From the NCBI RefSeq assembly GCF_020177055.1, contig NZ_JAIQXT010000001.1:744001-808000 (forward strand): DNA of 64,000 nucleotides, given 5' to 3'. Shown here piece after piece: positions 26,381 to 35,701 of the stretch (position 1 is its first letter; the number at the start of each line of letters is the position of its first letter). The notes beneath the pieces were generated by a model. That model was not told the origin of the DNA. It saw only the letters and a program-made list of their open reading frames with translations, and made no database searches. The position numbers and the translations under genes are program-made. Source of the stretch: Sphingomonas sp. R647. Its GTDB lineage: Bacteria; Pseudomonadota; Alphaproteobacteria; Sphingomonadales; Sphingomonadaceae.

Positions 26381-27625
26381 GTGACACGATACTCGGCGTG
26401 GTCACTCCTGCGCGCGGGCCTTACCGGGCAACGCAACTGGACGCCCGCGTGGCGCGATGCCGAGCCGCGCAAACGCTATCAGGCGGTGATCATCGGCGGC
26501 GGCGGACATGGCCTCGCGACTGCCTATTATCTCGCCGCGCACCACGGCATTCGCGATGTCGCGGTGCTGGAGCGCGGATGGATCGGCGGCGGCAATACTG
26601 GCCGCAACACCACCGTGATCCGGTCGAACTATTTCTTCCCGGAAAGCGCGCGCTTCTACGACTTCTCGCTGACCCTGTACGAAGGGCTGTCGCGCGCGCT
26701 CAACTACAACATCATGTTCTCGCAGCGCGGCATGTGGAGCTTTGCGCATGACCGGCATGGCGTCGAGATGCTGCGCCGCTCGGTCAATGCGATGCGGCTC
26801 AACGGGGTCGATGCCGAGTTTCATGCGGGCGACGAAGTCCAGCGCCGCATCCCCGGCCTGAACCCCGCCCCGCGCTTTCCGATCGTCGCCGGTCTGTTCC
26901 AGCCGCGCGGCGGCACCGCGCGCCACGACGCCGTCGCCTGGGGCTATGCCCGCGCCGCCGACGCGCTGGGGGTCGACATCATCCAGAATTGCGAAGTGAC
27001 CGGCTTCGATCTGCGCGATGGCCGGGTCGTCGGGCTTCAGACCAGCCGCGGCGACATCGCGACCGATTGCGTCGGCATGGCGGTGGCGGGGCATAGCAGC
27101 GTGATGGCGAAGCGTGCCGGGTTCCGCCTGCCGATCGTATCCTACGCGCTCCAGGCATTCGTGTCGGAGCCGTTGAAGCCGGTGCTCGACACGGTGGTGC
27201 TTGCCCCGTCCACCGGCACCTATCTCAGCCAGTCTGACAAGGGCGAGTTGGTGATCGGCAGCGCACTCGACCTGTTCCCGTCCTATGCTCAGCGCGGCAG
27301 CCTGCCCGTGCTGGAGGATACCGCAGCGGGCCTGATCGACCTGTTCCCGCAGTTCTCGCGCGTCCGGTTGCTCCGCCAATGGGCGGGCATCGTCGATGTC
27401 ACGCCGGACTCCACCCCGATCCTGGGCGAGAGCCCGATTAAGGGCCTGTACCTTAACTGCGGCTGGGGCACCGGCGGGTTCAAGGCGATCCCCGGCGGCG
27501 GATACTGCCTCGCGCATCACATGGCGACCGGCGCGGCGCATCCGCTCGCCGCTTCCTTCGCGCTCGATCGCTTTCGGACCGGGGCGCTGATCGACGAATC
27601 CGGCGCCTCCGGCATCGCCCATTGA
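26381..27625 (+). CDS. soxB: Sarcosine oxidase beta subunit
   Basis: 414 residues, typical length for the beta subunit of heterotetrameric sarcosine oxidase. The FAD-binding G-G-G-G-H-G-L-A is at 39-46, followed by V-L-E-R-G-W-I-G-G-G-N-T-G-R-N-T-T and, near the C terminus, W-A-G-I-V-D-V-T-P-D-S-T-P-I-L-G. This subunit oxidises sarcosine to glycine and carries the covalent FMN in known enzymes. GTG at 26381 has GGAG eight bases upstream; earlier in-frame starts lie at the operator. It opens the soxB-soxD-soxA-soxG-purU operon. Confidence 0.95.
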   Translation: MTRYSAWSLLRAGLTGQRNWTPAWRDAEPRKRYQAVIIGGGGHGLATAYYLAAHHGIRDVAVLERGWIGGGNTGRNTTVIRSNYFFPESARFYDFSLTLYEGLSRALNYNIMFSQRGMWSFAHDRHGVEMLRRSVNAMRLNGVDAEFHAGDEVQRRIPGLNPAPRFPIVAGLFQPRGGTARHDAVAWGYARAADALGVDIIQNCEVTGFDLRDGRVVGLQTSRGDIATDCVGMAVAGHSSVMAKRAGFRLPIVSYALQAFVSEPLKPVLDTVVLAPSTGTYLSQSDKGELVIGSALDLFPSYAQRGSLPVLEDTAAGLIDLFPQFSRVRLLRQWAGIVDVTPDSTPILGESPIKGLYLNCGWGTGGFKAIPGGGYCLAHHMATGAAHPLAASFALDRFRTGALIDESGASGIAH

Positions 27626-27632
27626 GGACTCC

Positions 27633-27920
27633 ATGCTGCTGATCGACTGTCCCTGGTGCGGCCCGCGCGCGGAACTGGAATTTCGCTGTGGCGGCGAAAG
27701 CCCGATCGTGCGCCCGCCAGATCCGCAGGCGACCGACGACGCGGAATGGGCCGACTATCTGTTCCACCGCGACAATGCGCAGGGGGCGAGCTTTGAGCGC
27801 TGGCACCATCGCTTCGGCTGCGGCCTGTGGTTCAACGTCGCGCGCGACACGGTGACGCATCGCATCACCGCCGTGTACGGGATCACCGACCCCCGCCCCG
27901 CGCCGGAGGGGCAGCGATGA
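27633..27920 (+). CDS. soxD: Sarcosine oxidase delta subunit
   Basis: 95 residues, normal for SoxD. The zinc ligands of the family are present at the expected numbers: C6, C9 (D-C-P-W-C-G), H59 and C63 (R-W-H-H-R-F-G-C-G-L-W-F). It stabilises the heterotetramer and has no catalytic role of its own. Seven bases follow the soxB stop; the soxD stop overlaps the soxA start as ATGA. Confidence 0.95.
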   Translation: MLLIDCPWCGPRAELEFRCGGESPIVRPPDPQATDDAEWADYLFHRDNAQGASFERWHHRFGCGLWFNVARDTVTHRITAVYGITDPRPAPEGQR

Positions 27921-30847
27921 GCGGCTATCGCCTGTCGGATGGCGGAGCGATCGACCGCGCTCGCCCGGTGACCTTCCAGTGGGAAGGCCGAACATACCGC
28001 GGCTATGCGGGCGACACGCTCGCCTCTGCCTTGCTGGCGTCGGGCGAGCGGATGATCGGGCGCAGCTTCAAATATCACCGCCCGCGCGGGCTGATCGCCG
28101 CCGGGCTCGACGAACCCAATTTTATCGTTCAGCTCGAAACCGGCGCGCATGCCAGCCCGAACCTGAAGGCGCCCTATATCGAGCTCTACGACGGGCTCCA
28201 CGCCGCGCCGGTCAACGCCTGGCCCAGCCTGCGCTTCGACCTGATGGCGGTGAATGGCGCGTTCAAGCGCTTCATCCCGGCAGCCTTCTATTACAAGACC
28301 TTCATGTGGCCGAGCTGGCAGTTGTTCGAACCGCTGATCCGCAAGGCTGCCGGTCTTGGTGCCTCGCCGCACCTCCCCGATCCCGACAGCTACGCGCAGG
28401 CCACCGCGCATACCGACGTGCTGGTCGTCGGCGGAGGTCTTGCCGGTCTTGCCGCCGCGCAGCATGCGGCGGCCTCCGGCCAGTCGGTCATGCTGGTCAC
28501 CGGCGGCGCGCATTGGGGCGGAAGGCTGGCCGGCACGCGCGAGACTATCGAGGGCCGGCCCGCGCAAGAGTGGATCAAGGAAACACTCCGCTCCCTCGCC
28601 GCACTGCCCAATGTCACGCTGATGAACCGGACACTGGCCACCGGGCACTATGATCATGGGCTGGTTTCGCTGTGCGAGCGACTGACCGATCATCTCCCGA
28701 TCGCCGAACGCACCGGCCCGCGCCAACGGCTGTGGCGGGTCCGCGCCGACAAACTGATCTTTGCAACCGGCGCGATCGAGCGGCCTTTGGTGTTCCGGGG
28801 CAATGACCGCCCCGGCGTCATGCTCGCCGGCGCAGCGCGCGCCTATCTCCATCGCCACGCGGTGGTCGCCGGGCGCGAGATCGTCGTCGCAACCACTAAC
28901 GACAGCGGCTGGTATGCCGCATTCGATCTGTCCGAGGCCGGAGCGAAGGTCGCCGCCATCCTCGATACTCGCCCCGATCCCGCCAGCAGGCTGATCGCGC
29001 GCGCCGAAGCGCTCGGCATCGCCGTCCACCTGCGCACCGCACCGGCAGAGGCGATCGGGCGCAAGGCTGTCCGCGCGATGCGGGTCGGGCGGGTCTTTCC
29101 GGGCGGGCGTATCGTCGGCGGGACCGTAACCTTGCCGTGCGACCTCCTGCTCATGTCCGGCGGCTGGAGCCCCGCAGTGCACCTCCATTCGCAAGGTGGT
29201 GGGCGATTGACGCTCGACCCCGGCCTGCACAGCTTCGTTCCCGAGCACGCGAGCCTCCAGCGCAGCATCGGCGGAGCGGCCGGCGAGTTTCAGACCGAAG
29301 CGACGCTTCGGGCCGCACGCGACGGAACAGCGCAGCGCACGCCCGAAGCCCCTCACCCGCCTTTGTGGTCGATCTCGGAAGGCGCCGCCCCCGACGATGC
29401 CGCCTGGGTCGATTTCCAGAATGACGTGACCGCAGGGGACATCGCGCTCGCCGCACGCGAGAATTTCCGGTCGGTCGAGCATCTCAAACGCTACACCACG
29501 CTCGGCATGGCGTCCGATCAGGGCAAGACCTCTAACGTCAACGGTATCGGCATCCTCGGCGCTGTGCTCGGCAAGCCGATGGAGGCGATCGGCACCACCA
29601 AATTCCGCCCGCCCTATGATCCGGTCCCGTTCGGCGTGTTCGCCGGCCACCGCGTCGGCGATGGGCTGCGTCCGCGCCGTTACCTGGCGATGGATCGCTG
29701 GCACGCGGCACAGGGCGCGACGTTCGAGGAGTATGGCGGCTGGATGCGCCCCGCCGCCTATCCGCGCCCCGGCGAGAGCGAAGCTGATGCGGTCCACCGC
29801 GAGGTGACGCAGGTGCGCAATGGCGTTGGCGTCTTCGAAGCGTCGCCATTGGGCAAGATCGAGGTCAAAGGCCCCGACGCCGCCGAATTTCTCGATCGCA
29901 TGTATGTGAACCGGATCGGCACGCTGAAGCCCGGGCGCTGCCGCTACGCGATCCTGCTGACCGAGAACGGCGTGGTGTTCGACGATGGCGTGGTCACCCG
30001 CATCGCCGAGGATCATTTCCTCGTCGGCACCACCAGCGGTCATGCCGCCGCCGTTACCGAGCTATTCCGCGAATGGCTGCAGTGCGAGTGGACGAGTTTG
30101 CGGGTACTGGTCGAGGATGTCACGGCATGCTGGGCGGTCGCCAACGTCGTCGGCCCGCGGTCGCGGGCAGTGCTGGAGCGACTGGCAGGCGGCATGGATG
30201 TATCGCGCGACGGCTTCCCCCACATGACCGCGAAACAGGGTGCCGTTGCGGGGACTGCGGCCCGCATTGCGCGGGTCAGCTTCACCGGCGAATTGTCGTT
30301 CGAGGTCGCCGTGCCATGGGGCCACGCGGAGGCGCTGTGGGACGCGCTGCTGACCGCCGGCGCCGTCGAAGGGATCGCCCCGTTCGGGGTCGAGGCGCTG
30401 ATGACGATGCGGGTCGAGAAGGGCTATCTCCACATCGGCGCGGACACCGACGGCACGACGCTGCCTCAGGATATCGGCTTTGGCGAAATCATGCGGAAAA
30501 AGCCGATGGATTTCGTCGGTCGCCGCTCAGCGCTTCGCCCCGACGGGCTGCGCGAGGACCGCCGCAGCTTTGTTGGCCTCACCGCAACCGACGGCAATCC
30601 GGACCCTCTCCCCATCGGCGCGCATGTGCTTCCCGCCGGGACCATCCAGCCGCGGCCCGGCGAGGGCTGGGTGACGTCGAGCATCTGGTCGCCGACGCTC
30701 CGCCAACCGCTGGCCTTGGCGATGGTCGCGCGGGGACAGGCACGGATCGGGGAAGATGTACGCATCTGGGACCTCGGCAAATGGCGGGAAGCGCGCATCG
30801 TCCCGGTATGCAGCTATGATCCCGCAGGAGCCCGGATTGATGCCTGA
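27917..30847 (+). CDS. soxA: Sarcosine oxidase alpha subunit
   Basis: 976 residues, full length. Order of domains: an N-terminal ferredoxin-like fold (T-F-Q-W-E-G-R-T-Y-R-G-Y-A-G-D-T-L-A, about 18-110), an NAD-binding Rossmann domain (V-V-G-G-G-L-A-G-L at 170-178), and from about residue 590 a GcvT-like folate domain with a C-terminal G-Y-L-H-I-G-A-D-T-D-G-T-T. In this enzyme the folate domain receives the methylene carbon as 5,10-methylene-tetrahydrofolate. The ATG at 27917 is coupled to soxD (ATGA), and soxG starts 8 bases before its stop. Confidence 0.95.
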   Translation: MSGYRLSDGGAIDRARPVTFQWEGRTYRGYAGDTLASALLASGERMIGRSFKYHRPRGLIAAGLDEPNFIVQLETGAHASPNLKAPYIELYDGLHAAPVNAWPSLRFDLMAVNGAFKRFIPAAFYYKTFMWPSWQLFEPLIRKAAGLGASPHLPDPDSYAQATAHTDVLVVGGGLAGLAAAQHAAASGQSVMLVTGGAHWGGRLAGTRETIEGRPAQEWIKETLRSLAALPNVTLMNRTLATGHYDHGLVSLCERLTDHLPIAERTGPRQRLWRVRADKLIFATGAIERPLVFRGNDRPGVMLAGAARAYLHRHAVVAGREIVVATTNDSGWYAAFDLSEAGAKVAAILDTRPDPASRLIARAEALGIAVHLRTAPAEAIGRKAVRAMRVGRVFPGGRIVGGTVTLPCDLLLMSGGWSPAVHLHSQGGGRLTLDPGLHSFVPEHASLQRSIGGAAGEFQTEATLRAARDGTAQRTPEAPHPPLWSISEGAAPDDAAWVDFQNDVTAGDIALAARENFRSVEHLKRYTTLGMASDQGKTSNVNGIGILGAVLGKPMEAIGTTKFRPPYDPVPFGVFAGHRVGDGLRPRRYLAMDRWHAAQGATFEEYGGWMRPAAYPRPGESEADAVHREVTQVRNGVGVFEASPLGKIEVKGPDAAEFLDRMYVNRIGTLKPGRCRYAILLTENGVVFDDGVVTRIAEDHFLVGTTSGHAAAVTELFREWLQCEWTSLRVLVEDVTACWAVANVVGPRSRAVLERLAGGMDVSRDGFPHMTAKQGAVAGTAARIARVSFTGELSFEVAVPWGHAEALWDALLTAGAVEGIAPFGVEALMTMRVEKGYLHIGADTDGTTLPQDIGFGEIMRKKPMDFVGRRSALRPDGLREDRRSFVGLTATDGNPDPLPIGAHVLPAGTIQPRPGEGWVTSSIWSPTLRQPLALAMVARGQARIGEDVRIWDLGKWREARIVPVCSYDPAGARIDA

Positions 30848-31367
30848 CACCACCACCCTGCCCGCATGGTGCCGACTCGACCGTGACCTGAGCGTGATCA
30901 AGCTTCAGATTCGCGATGCACCCGATGCGGGCGACCGACTGGCGGCACTGCTCGGTGTCGCGCCGCCGTCGCCACAGCGCTTTACCACGGCCGATCGCCA
31001 TTTGCTCGCGGCCATTGCCCCGGGCGAGTGGCTGCTGACCGGGACCGTGGACGATGGCCCGGCGATGGCTGCCCGGATTAACGCCGCGATGCACGGCGAA
31101 ACCGCCCTGATCCTTGACGTGACCGATGGGGTGATCGCGCTGCAGTTGGAGGGAGCTCCGGCAACCGCCTGCCTTGCAGCCTATACTGCGCTCGATCTGC
31201 GCGAGACCACGATGCCGTGCGGCTGCGCCGTTCGCACGCGGTTCGGCGATATCGGCGTGTTCGTCGCGCGGACGGGCGACGCGCCGCACTATCGGCTGAT
31301 CGCCGACCAGAGCTATGCGCCCTATCTGATCGAGCTGATCGCGCGCAGCGACCGGCCCCCGCTATGA
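30840..31367 (+). CDS. soxG: Sarcosine oxidase gamma subunit
   Basis: 175 residues, slightly short for SoxG. The family pattern is visible in G-E-W-L-L-T-G, D-V-T-D-G, L-E-G-x-x-A and the C-terminal Y-R-L-I-A-D-Q-S-Y-A-P-Y-L. The ATG at 30840 overlaps soxA by 8 bases and the stop overlaps purU as ATGA, so stoichiometric expression is likely. It completes the alpha-beta-gamma-delta enzyme that converts sarcosine to glycine, H2O2 and a one-carbon unit. Confidence 0.9.
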   Translation: MPDTTTLPAWCRLDRDLSVIKLQIRDAPDAGDRLAALLGVAPPSPQRFTTADRHLLAAIAPGEWLLTGTVDDGPAMAARINAAMHGETALILDVTDGVIALQLEGAPATACLAAYTALDLRETTMPCGCAVRTRFGDIGVFVARTGDAPHYRLIADQSYAPYLIELIARSDRPPL

Positions 31368-32221
31368 CCCATCCCCCCGGCACGCGCTGCGTCCTGCGTT
31401 TCCGCTGTCCCGACCAGCCGGGCATCCTCGCCACCGTCACGTCGCTGCTCGCGCGCAATGGCTGGGATATTCGCGAAGCGGCGATCTATGGCGATCCCGA
31501 CAGCGGCATCTTTTTCGTGCGGACCGAGCTGGCGAGCGATCGGGCCGCGATTGCCAACCTGCCGCGCCACCTCGCCCCGGCGATCGTCACGCTCGGCCTG
31601 GATTGGGAAGTCCACGACATCGCCGAACCGATGCCGGTGCTAATCGCGGTATCGAAATTCAACCACTGCCTCATCGACCTGATCCACAAGGTCGCAATCG
31701 GCGCGCTCCCAATCCGCATCGTCGGAGTGGTATCCAACCATGACCAAGAGCGCGCCCTGGTCGAATGGCACGGCATTCCCTATCACCATTTGCCCGTCGA
31801 TCGCGCCGACAAGGCTGCGCAAGAGCGGCGCTTCCTCGACATTATCAGCGAAAGCGGGGCAGCATTGACCGTGCTCGCCCGGTACATGCAGATCCTCTCC
31901 GACGAGTTTGCGGCCAGCCTCGACGGGCGCTGCATCAACATTCACCACAGCTTTCTGCCGAGCTTCAAGGGTGCGAAACCCTATCACCAAGCCAAAGCGC
32001 GCGGTGTGAAGCTCATCGGCGCAACTGCGCACTATGTGACCGCAGACTTGGACGAAGGCCCGATTATCGAACAGGATGTCCGCCGCGTCAGCCATGCGAC
32101 AACGGCGGAGGAGATGGTTGCCATCGGCCGCGAGGTCGAGGCATCGGTGCTTTCCCGCGCCGTTCGCTGGCACGCCGAACATCGCATCCTCGGCAACGGC
32201 AACCAGACCGTCGTCCTCTGA
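31364..32221 (+). CDS. purU: Formyltetrahydrofolate deformylase
   Basis: 285 residues. An N-terminal ACT domain (about 7-85; R-C-P-D-Q-P-G-I-L-A-T-V-T-S-L-L) is followed by a formyltransferase-type domain with I-N-I-H-H-S-F-L-P-S-F and D-L-D-E-G-P-I-I-E-Q-D, the catalytic Asn/His/Asp set. It hydrolyses 10-formyl-THF to THF and formate. Coupled to soxG (ATGA), it recycles folate loaded with carbon by sarcosine oxidase, a common partnership. It ends 25 bp before the convergent tRNA-Gln. Confidence 0.95.
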   Translation: MTHPPGTRCVLRFRCPDQPGILATVTSLLARNGWDIREAAIYGDPDSGIFFVRTELASDRAAIANLPRHLAPAIVTLGLDWEVHDIAEPMPVLIAVSKFNHCLIDLIHKVAIGALPIRIVGVVSNHDQERALVEWHGIPYHHLPVDRADKAAQERRFLDIISESGAALTVLARYMQILSDEFAASLDGRCINIHHSFLPSFKGAKPYHQAKARGVKLIGATAHYVTADLDEGPIIEQDVRRVSHATTAEEMVAIGREVEASVLSRAVRWHAEHRILGNGNQTVVL

Positions 32222-32245
32222 TAGCTAACTATATCGCGAATTGTT

Positions 32246-32320
32246 TGGCTGGGGCGGAAGGATTCGAACCTTCGGTACACGGCATCAAAAGCCGTTGCCT
32301 TACCGCTTGGCTACGCCCCA
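32246..32320 (-). tRNA. tRNA-Gln (anticodon UUG)
   Basis: Read on the minus strand, a 75-nt cloverleaf with encoded CCA: acceptor TGGGGCG pairs with CGCCCCA, the anticodon loop is CTTTTGA (UUG, Gln), and the T arm contains GGTTCGAATCC. The discriminator base is G, as expected for tRNA-Gln. Confidence 0.96.
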
Positions 32321-32415
32321 GCATGGTCGGAAGCGACGCCCTTAAAGCGCCGCGCCCCGCATGAAAAGAGGGTTTAACTCCCTTTGCGGCTTCGCCGGAC
32401 CGGTGCCGCAATCCG

Positions 32416-33504
32416 TTAACCGAACCGATGCACCCAGCCATGCGGGTCGGGCGCCTCGCCGCGCTGGATCGCGGTCAGTCGCGCCTTAAGCGCTTCGGTG
32501 ACCTGACCCGGCCCGCCGCTGCCGATGGTGAAGCCGCCGTCACGGCTCTTCACCTGACCGACCGGGGTCACCACCGCCGCAGTGCCGCAGGCGAAGGTTT
32601 CGACCAGGCGACCGCTGTTCGCATCGGCTTCCCACTGGTCGATCGCATAGGGCTCTTCGCGCACCGTGATGCCCTGCTCACGGGCGAGCGCGATGATCGA
32701 TTCGCGCGTGATGCCGGGCAGGATCGTGCCGGTGAGCGGCGGGGTGACGATGCTGCCATCGTCGAACACGAAGAACAGGTTCATGCCGCCCAGTTCCTCG
32801 ACCCAGCGGCGCTCGGCCGCGTCGAGGAACACGACCTGATCGCAACCTTCCTTGATCGCCTCGGCCTGCGCGACCAGACTTGCGGCATAGTTGCCGCCGC
32901 ACTTGGCCGCACCGGTTCCGCCGGGCGCCGCGCGGGTGTAGTGGTCGGACACCCAGATCGTGACCGCCTTTGCCCCGCTCTTGAAATAGGCCCCGGCGGG
33001 CGAGGCGATGACGAGGTAGAGATATTCGCTGGCCGGCTTCACGCCCAGGAACACCTCACTCGCGAACATGAACGGGCGCAGATACAGCGATCCGCCCTCG
33101 AGCTCCGGGATCCAGTCCGCGTCCGCCTTCACCAGCGCTTCGATCGATCCGATGAACAGATCGTCGGGCAGCTCGGGCATCGCCATCCGCTGCGCCGACT
33201 CGCGGAAGCGACGGGCATTTTGCTCCGGACGGAACAGCGCCGTCCCGCCATCGCCGAGACGGTAGGCCTTGAGCCCCTCGAAAATCTCCTGCGCATAATG
33301 CAGCACCGCGGTCGCCGGATCGAGCATCAGCGGGCCGCGCGCGGTGATCTTGGCGTCGTGCCAGCCCTTCGCATCCGACCAGCGGATCATCGCCATATGA
33401 TCGGTGAACAGCTTGCCGAAACCGGGGTCGGCAAGCAGGCGGGTGCGCTCGTTCGCATCGATGGGAGCCGGGTTGGCTTCAACGTGAAACGTCAGGCTGC
33501 TCAC
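32416..33504 (-). CDS. ilvE: Branched-chain amino acid aminotransferase
   Basis: 362 residues, class IV PLP aminotransferase of the longer (about 360-residue) BCAT type. Recognisable: L-H-Y-A-Q-E-I-F-E-G-L-K-A-Y, L-Y-L-R-P-F, the lysine segment G-A-A-K-C-G-G-N-Y-A-A-S-L that holds PLP, and G-T-I-L-P-G-I-T-R. It interconverts leucine, isoleucine and valine with their keto acids. GTG at 33504 is chosen for GGAG six bases upstream. It is divergent from the MarR gene, 40 bp apart. Confidence 0.94.
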   Translation of the reverse strand: MSSLTFHVEANPAPIDANERTRLLADPGFGKLFTDHMAMIRWSDAKGWHDAKITARGPLMLDPATAVLHYAQEIFEGLKAYRLGDGGTALFRPEQNARRFRESAQRMAMPELPDDLFIGSIEALVKADADWIPELEGGSLYLRPFMFASEVFLGVKPASEYLYLVIASPAGAYFKSGAKAVTIWVSDHYTRAAPGGTGAAKCGGNYAASLVAQAEAIKEGCDQVVFLDAAERRWVEELGGMNLFFVFDDGSIVTPPLTGTILPGITRESIIALAREQGITVREEPYAIDQWEADANSGRLVETFACGTAAVVTPVGQVKSRDGGFTIGSGGPGQVTEALKARLTAIQRGEAPDPHGWVHRFG

Positions 33505-33544
33505 ATCACTCTCCTGAATCGGCGGTTGCGCACGCCTAAGGCGG

Positions 33545-34048
33545 ATGGCAAAACAGGTCAACATGGCTGTCCCAACTGCATCCCCGTTATTCCTGCGCGA
33601 AGCCGAGATCCGGCGTGGCGTCGAGATGCTCTATTTCGGCTACAGCCACCTCACGCGCTCAATCGATGAGGGGTTGGCGGCGCAGGGCTTGGGCCGCGCG
33701 CATCACCGCTCGCTCTACTTCGTCGCGCGCCAGCCCGACATTACGGTAGGGGAACTGATCTCGCTGCTCGCGATCACCAAACAATCGCTCGGGCGGGTGC
33801 TGACCGACCTGACCGAACGCGGGCTGATCGAAACACGGCCGGGGCGCGAGGATCGGCGCCAGCGGCTGCTGCGGCTGACTCCGGAAGGGACAAGGCTGGA
33901 GGCGGAGCTGTTCGACGCACTCCGCGAAAAAATGACCGCCGCTTACTCCTCGGCGGGACAGGCAGCGGTCGGGGGGTTCTGGGCCGTACTCGAAGGGCTG
34001 ATCCCGGCCGACGAACGCAAGCGGGTTTCGGATCTCGGCGGGAAATAA
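33545..34048 (+). CDS. MarR-family regulator
   Basis: 167 residues with a winged helix-turn-helix (about 60-125; I-T-V-G-E-L-I-S-L-L-A-I-T-K-Q-S-L-G-R-V-L, then the wing D-R-R-Q-R-L-L-R-L-T-P-E-G). The 40-bp gap to ilvE means the promoters overlap, so regulation of ilvE is possible. An internal ATG (residue 7) is an alternative start. A strong hairpin follows its stop. Ligand unknown. Confidence 0.92.
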   Translation: MAKQVNMAVPTASPLFLREAEIRRGVEMLYFGYSHLTRSIDEGLAAQGLGRAHHRSLYFVARQPDITVGELISLLAITKQSLGRVLTDLTERGLIETRPGREDRRQRLLRLTPEGTRLEAELFDALREKMTAAYSSAGQAAVGGFWAVLEGLIPADERKRVSDLGGK

Positions 34049-34072
34049 GCCCCTCTCCCAAAGGAGAGGGGC
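34049..34072. terminator. Hairpin between MarR and hemerythrin genes
   Basis: A perfect 10-bp inverted repeat (GCCCCTCTCC, loop CAAA, GGAGAGGGGC) lies between two convergent genes. No strong T tract follows on either strand, but the place and strength suggest a bidirectional terminator. Confidence 0.7.
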
Positions 34073-34080
34073 TAAGCAGC

Positions 34081-34704
34081 TCACGCCACCTTGAACCCTT
34101 CACGGTTCATCGCCCGGGTCAGCAACGCATTCTTCTCGTCCGACAGGCTCGCGCGCAACTGCGGGAACAACTGCTCTTCCTCGTCCTTCATATGCTCTTC
34201 CAGCTCGCCGCGCAGCGTGCGGATCGTCGCGAGAAAGCTCGCGCTGCCAGCCGGCATGTTGTCGAGCTCGTAGAGGTGCTGCTTCACATAGCCGTGCTCG
34301 CTGTTCAGCTCGTCCGCCTCGGCGATCTTCCCGGCTTCACGCAGCGCCGGGTAGATGACATTCTCTTCCTCGATCGCATGCTTGGCCAGCGCGTGCTTGA
34401 GCTGGGTCAGCATCAGCTTGCGCCGCGCGACTGCGCTGTCGTCGGTCGCCTCGATCGCGTCGAGCAGCTTGAGTACCGCCTTATGCTCGGCGATCAGGCC
34501 GTCCATCCAATCGCCCGCCATCGCCGTCGGCGACTGCACCGCGACCTTGCGGCCGAGCATCGCGAGGACACCCAGCGCAGCGCCTGCCGCCGTCGCGCCG
34601 GCGATCATGCCAAAGCTGCCCTTACCGCCTTCATCCTTGAACCGGCCCTTGCTGTCGCGAGTCTGGTTATCTGCGCGCGTCTCGTTCTGAGTCTTGGTCG
34701 CCAT
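34081..34704 (-). CDS. Hemerythrin-domain protein
   Basis: 207 residues. An N-terminal polar segment is followed by a Gly/Ala-rich hydrophobic stretch (about 33-52), then a four-helix hemerythrin domain with metal-type residues in L-I-A-E-H-K-A, L-A-K-H-A-I-E-E-E-N-V-I-Y-P, E-H-G-Y-V-K-Q-H and E-E-H-M-K-D-E-E-E-Q-L-F-P. Such proteins bind a di-iron centre and sense or buffer O2, NO or oxidants. ATG 34704 has GGAGG six bases upstream. The hydrophobic stretch may anchor it to a membrane. Confidence 0.88.
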   Translation of the reverse strand: MATKTQNETRADNQTRDSKGRFKDEGGKGSFGMIAGATAAGAALGVLAMLGRKVAVQSPTAMAGDWMDGLIAEHKAVLKLLDAIEATDDSAVARRKLMLTQLKHALAKHAIEEENVIYPALREAGKIAEADELNSEHGYVKQHLYELDNMPAGSASFLATIRTLRGELEEHMKDEEEQLFPQLRASLSDEKNALLTRAMNREGFKVA

Positions 34705-34764
34705 CGTCGCCTCCATGAATTGAACTATGGCGCGACAACGTTTTCAGGGGGTTGGACGTTCCGG

Positions 34765-35568
34765 TCAGCCGCGCGCGGCGGCGGCCATCTCAGCATTGCG
34801 ACGCTGCGAGGCTTCGAGCGTCGCGGTCAGCAGCTTCACCAGCGCGGAATCGGCGTCGAGTATGTCCAGCCCTGTGCGCGTCGACCCACCCGGGCTCGCA
34901 ACCTTGTCGGCGAGCACAGCGGGCGTGTCGGCGGCCTGCGCAGCGAGCAGCGCCCCGCCCTCGACCGTCGCCAGCGCAAGCCGGAGCGCCTGATCGGAAG
35001 GAATCCCGATCGCCGCCCCCGCAGCCGCCAGCGCATCGATAAAACGATAGACGAAGGCCGGCCCGCTGCCCGCCAGCGCCGTCACCGCATCGAACCGCGC
35101 GGCATCGACCCATTCGGTGAGGCCCAGCGGCGCCATCAATGCGCCAGCCCGGTCCCGCGCCTCGGCGTCGGCGCTGTCACTATGCAGCGCGACCACGCCT
35201 TTCCCGATCTCCACCGGCAGTTTGGGCATTGCCCGAATAATCGAGCCAGCCTTGAACCGCGCCGCCAGCGCCGCCTCCTCGACCCCCGCAAGGATCGACA
35301 CCAGCATCGGCACGCCTGCAATCCGCGCCGCAACCTGATCGGCAATGGCATCGATCTGCTGCGGCTTTACCCCCAGCATCACCGCATCGGGCAGCGCCCC
35401 TTCCGGCAACGCCCTGCCCTGCCGCACGCCTTCGGGCAGCGCACGGTCACTGCGGTTGAGGACAAACACATCCTCCCCCCGCACCGCCCCCGCCGCGATC
35501 CACCGCCGCAACATCGCCCCGGCCATATTGCCGCAGCCGATCAGCCACAGGGTGTTGGGGGTCGTCAT
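34765..35568 (-). CDS. proC: Pyrroline-5-carboxylate reductase
   Basis: 267 residues, normal for ProC. The NADPH-binding L-I-G-C-G-N-M-A-G-A is at the N terminus and the signature (A-L-A-G-S-G-P-A-F-V-Y near 165, V-A-S-P-G-G-S-T-R-T-G-L near 230) is intact. It makes L-proline from pyrroline-5-carboxylate. ATG 35568 is preferred because GGAG lies eight bases upstream; ATG 35574 is too close to it. It stands alone here, separated from the next genes. Confidence 0.95.
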   Translation of the reverse strand: MTTPNTLWLIGCGNMAGAMLRRWIAAGAVRGEDVFVLNRSDRALPEGVRQGRALPEGALPDAVMLGVKPQQIDAIADQVAARIAGVPMLVSILAGVEEAALAARFKAGSIIRAMPKLPVEIGKGVVALHSDSADAEARDRAGALMAPLGLTEWVDAARFDAVTALAGSGPAFVYRFIDALAAAGAAIGIPSDQALRLALATVEGGALLAAQAADTPAVLADKVASPGGSTRTGLDILDADSALVKLLTATLEASQRRNAEMAAAARG

Positions 35569-35701
35569 CGCCATTGCTCCATTGCCCGCGCCGGCCCTCA
35601 AAGAAGCGGAACGACGCGTCAAGCCTTATCGGATGACTTCGCGGTTGACCCGCACTGACCGGTCGGTAAGTTTCACCTGCGTAATCATTTTGGGGAAAAT
35701 A

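Noticed and set aside
27755..30043. A 762-residue open frame on the minus strand
   Set aside because: Antisense to soxD/soxA, composition typical of a shadow frame, no domain.
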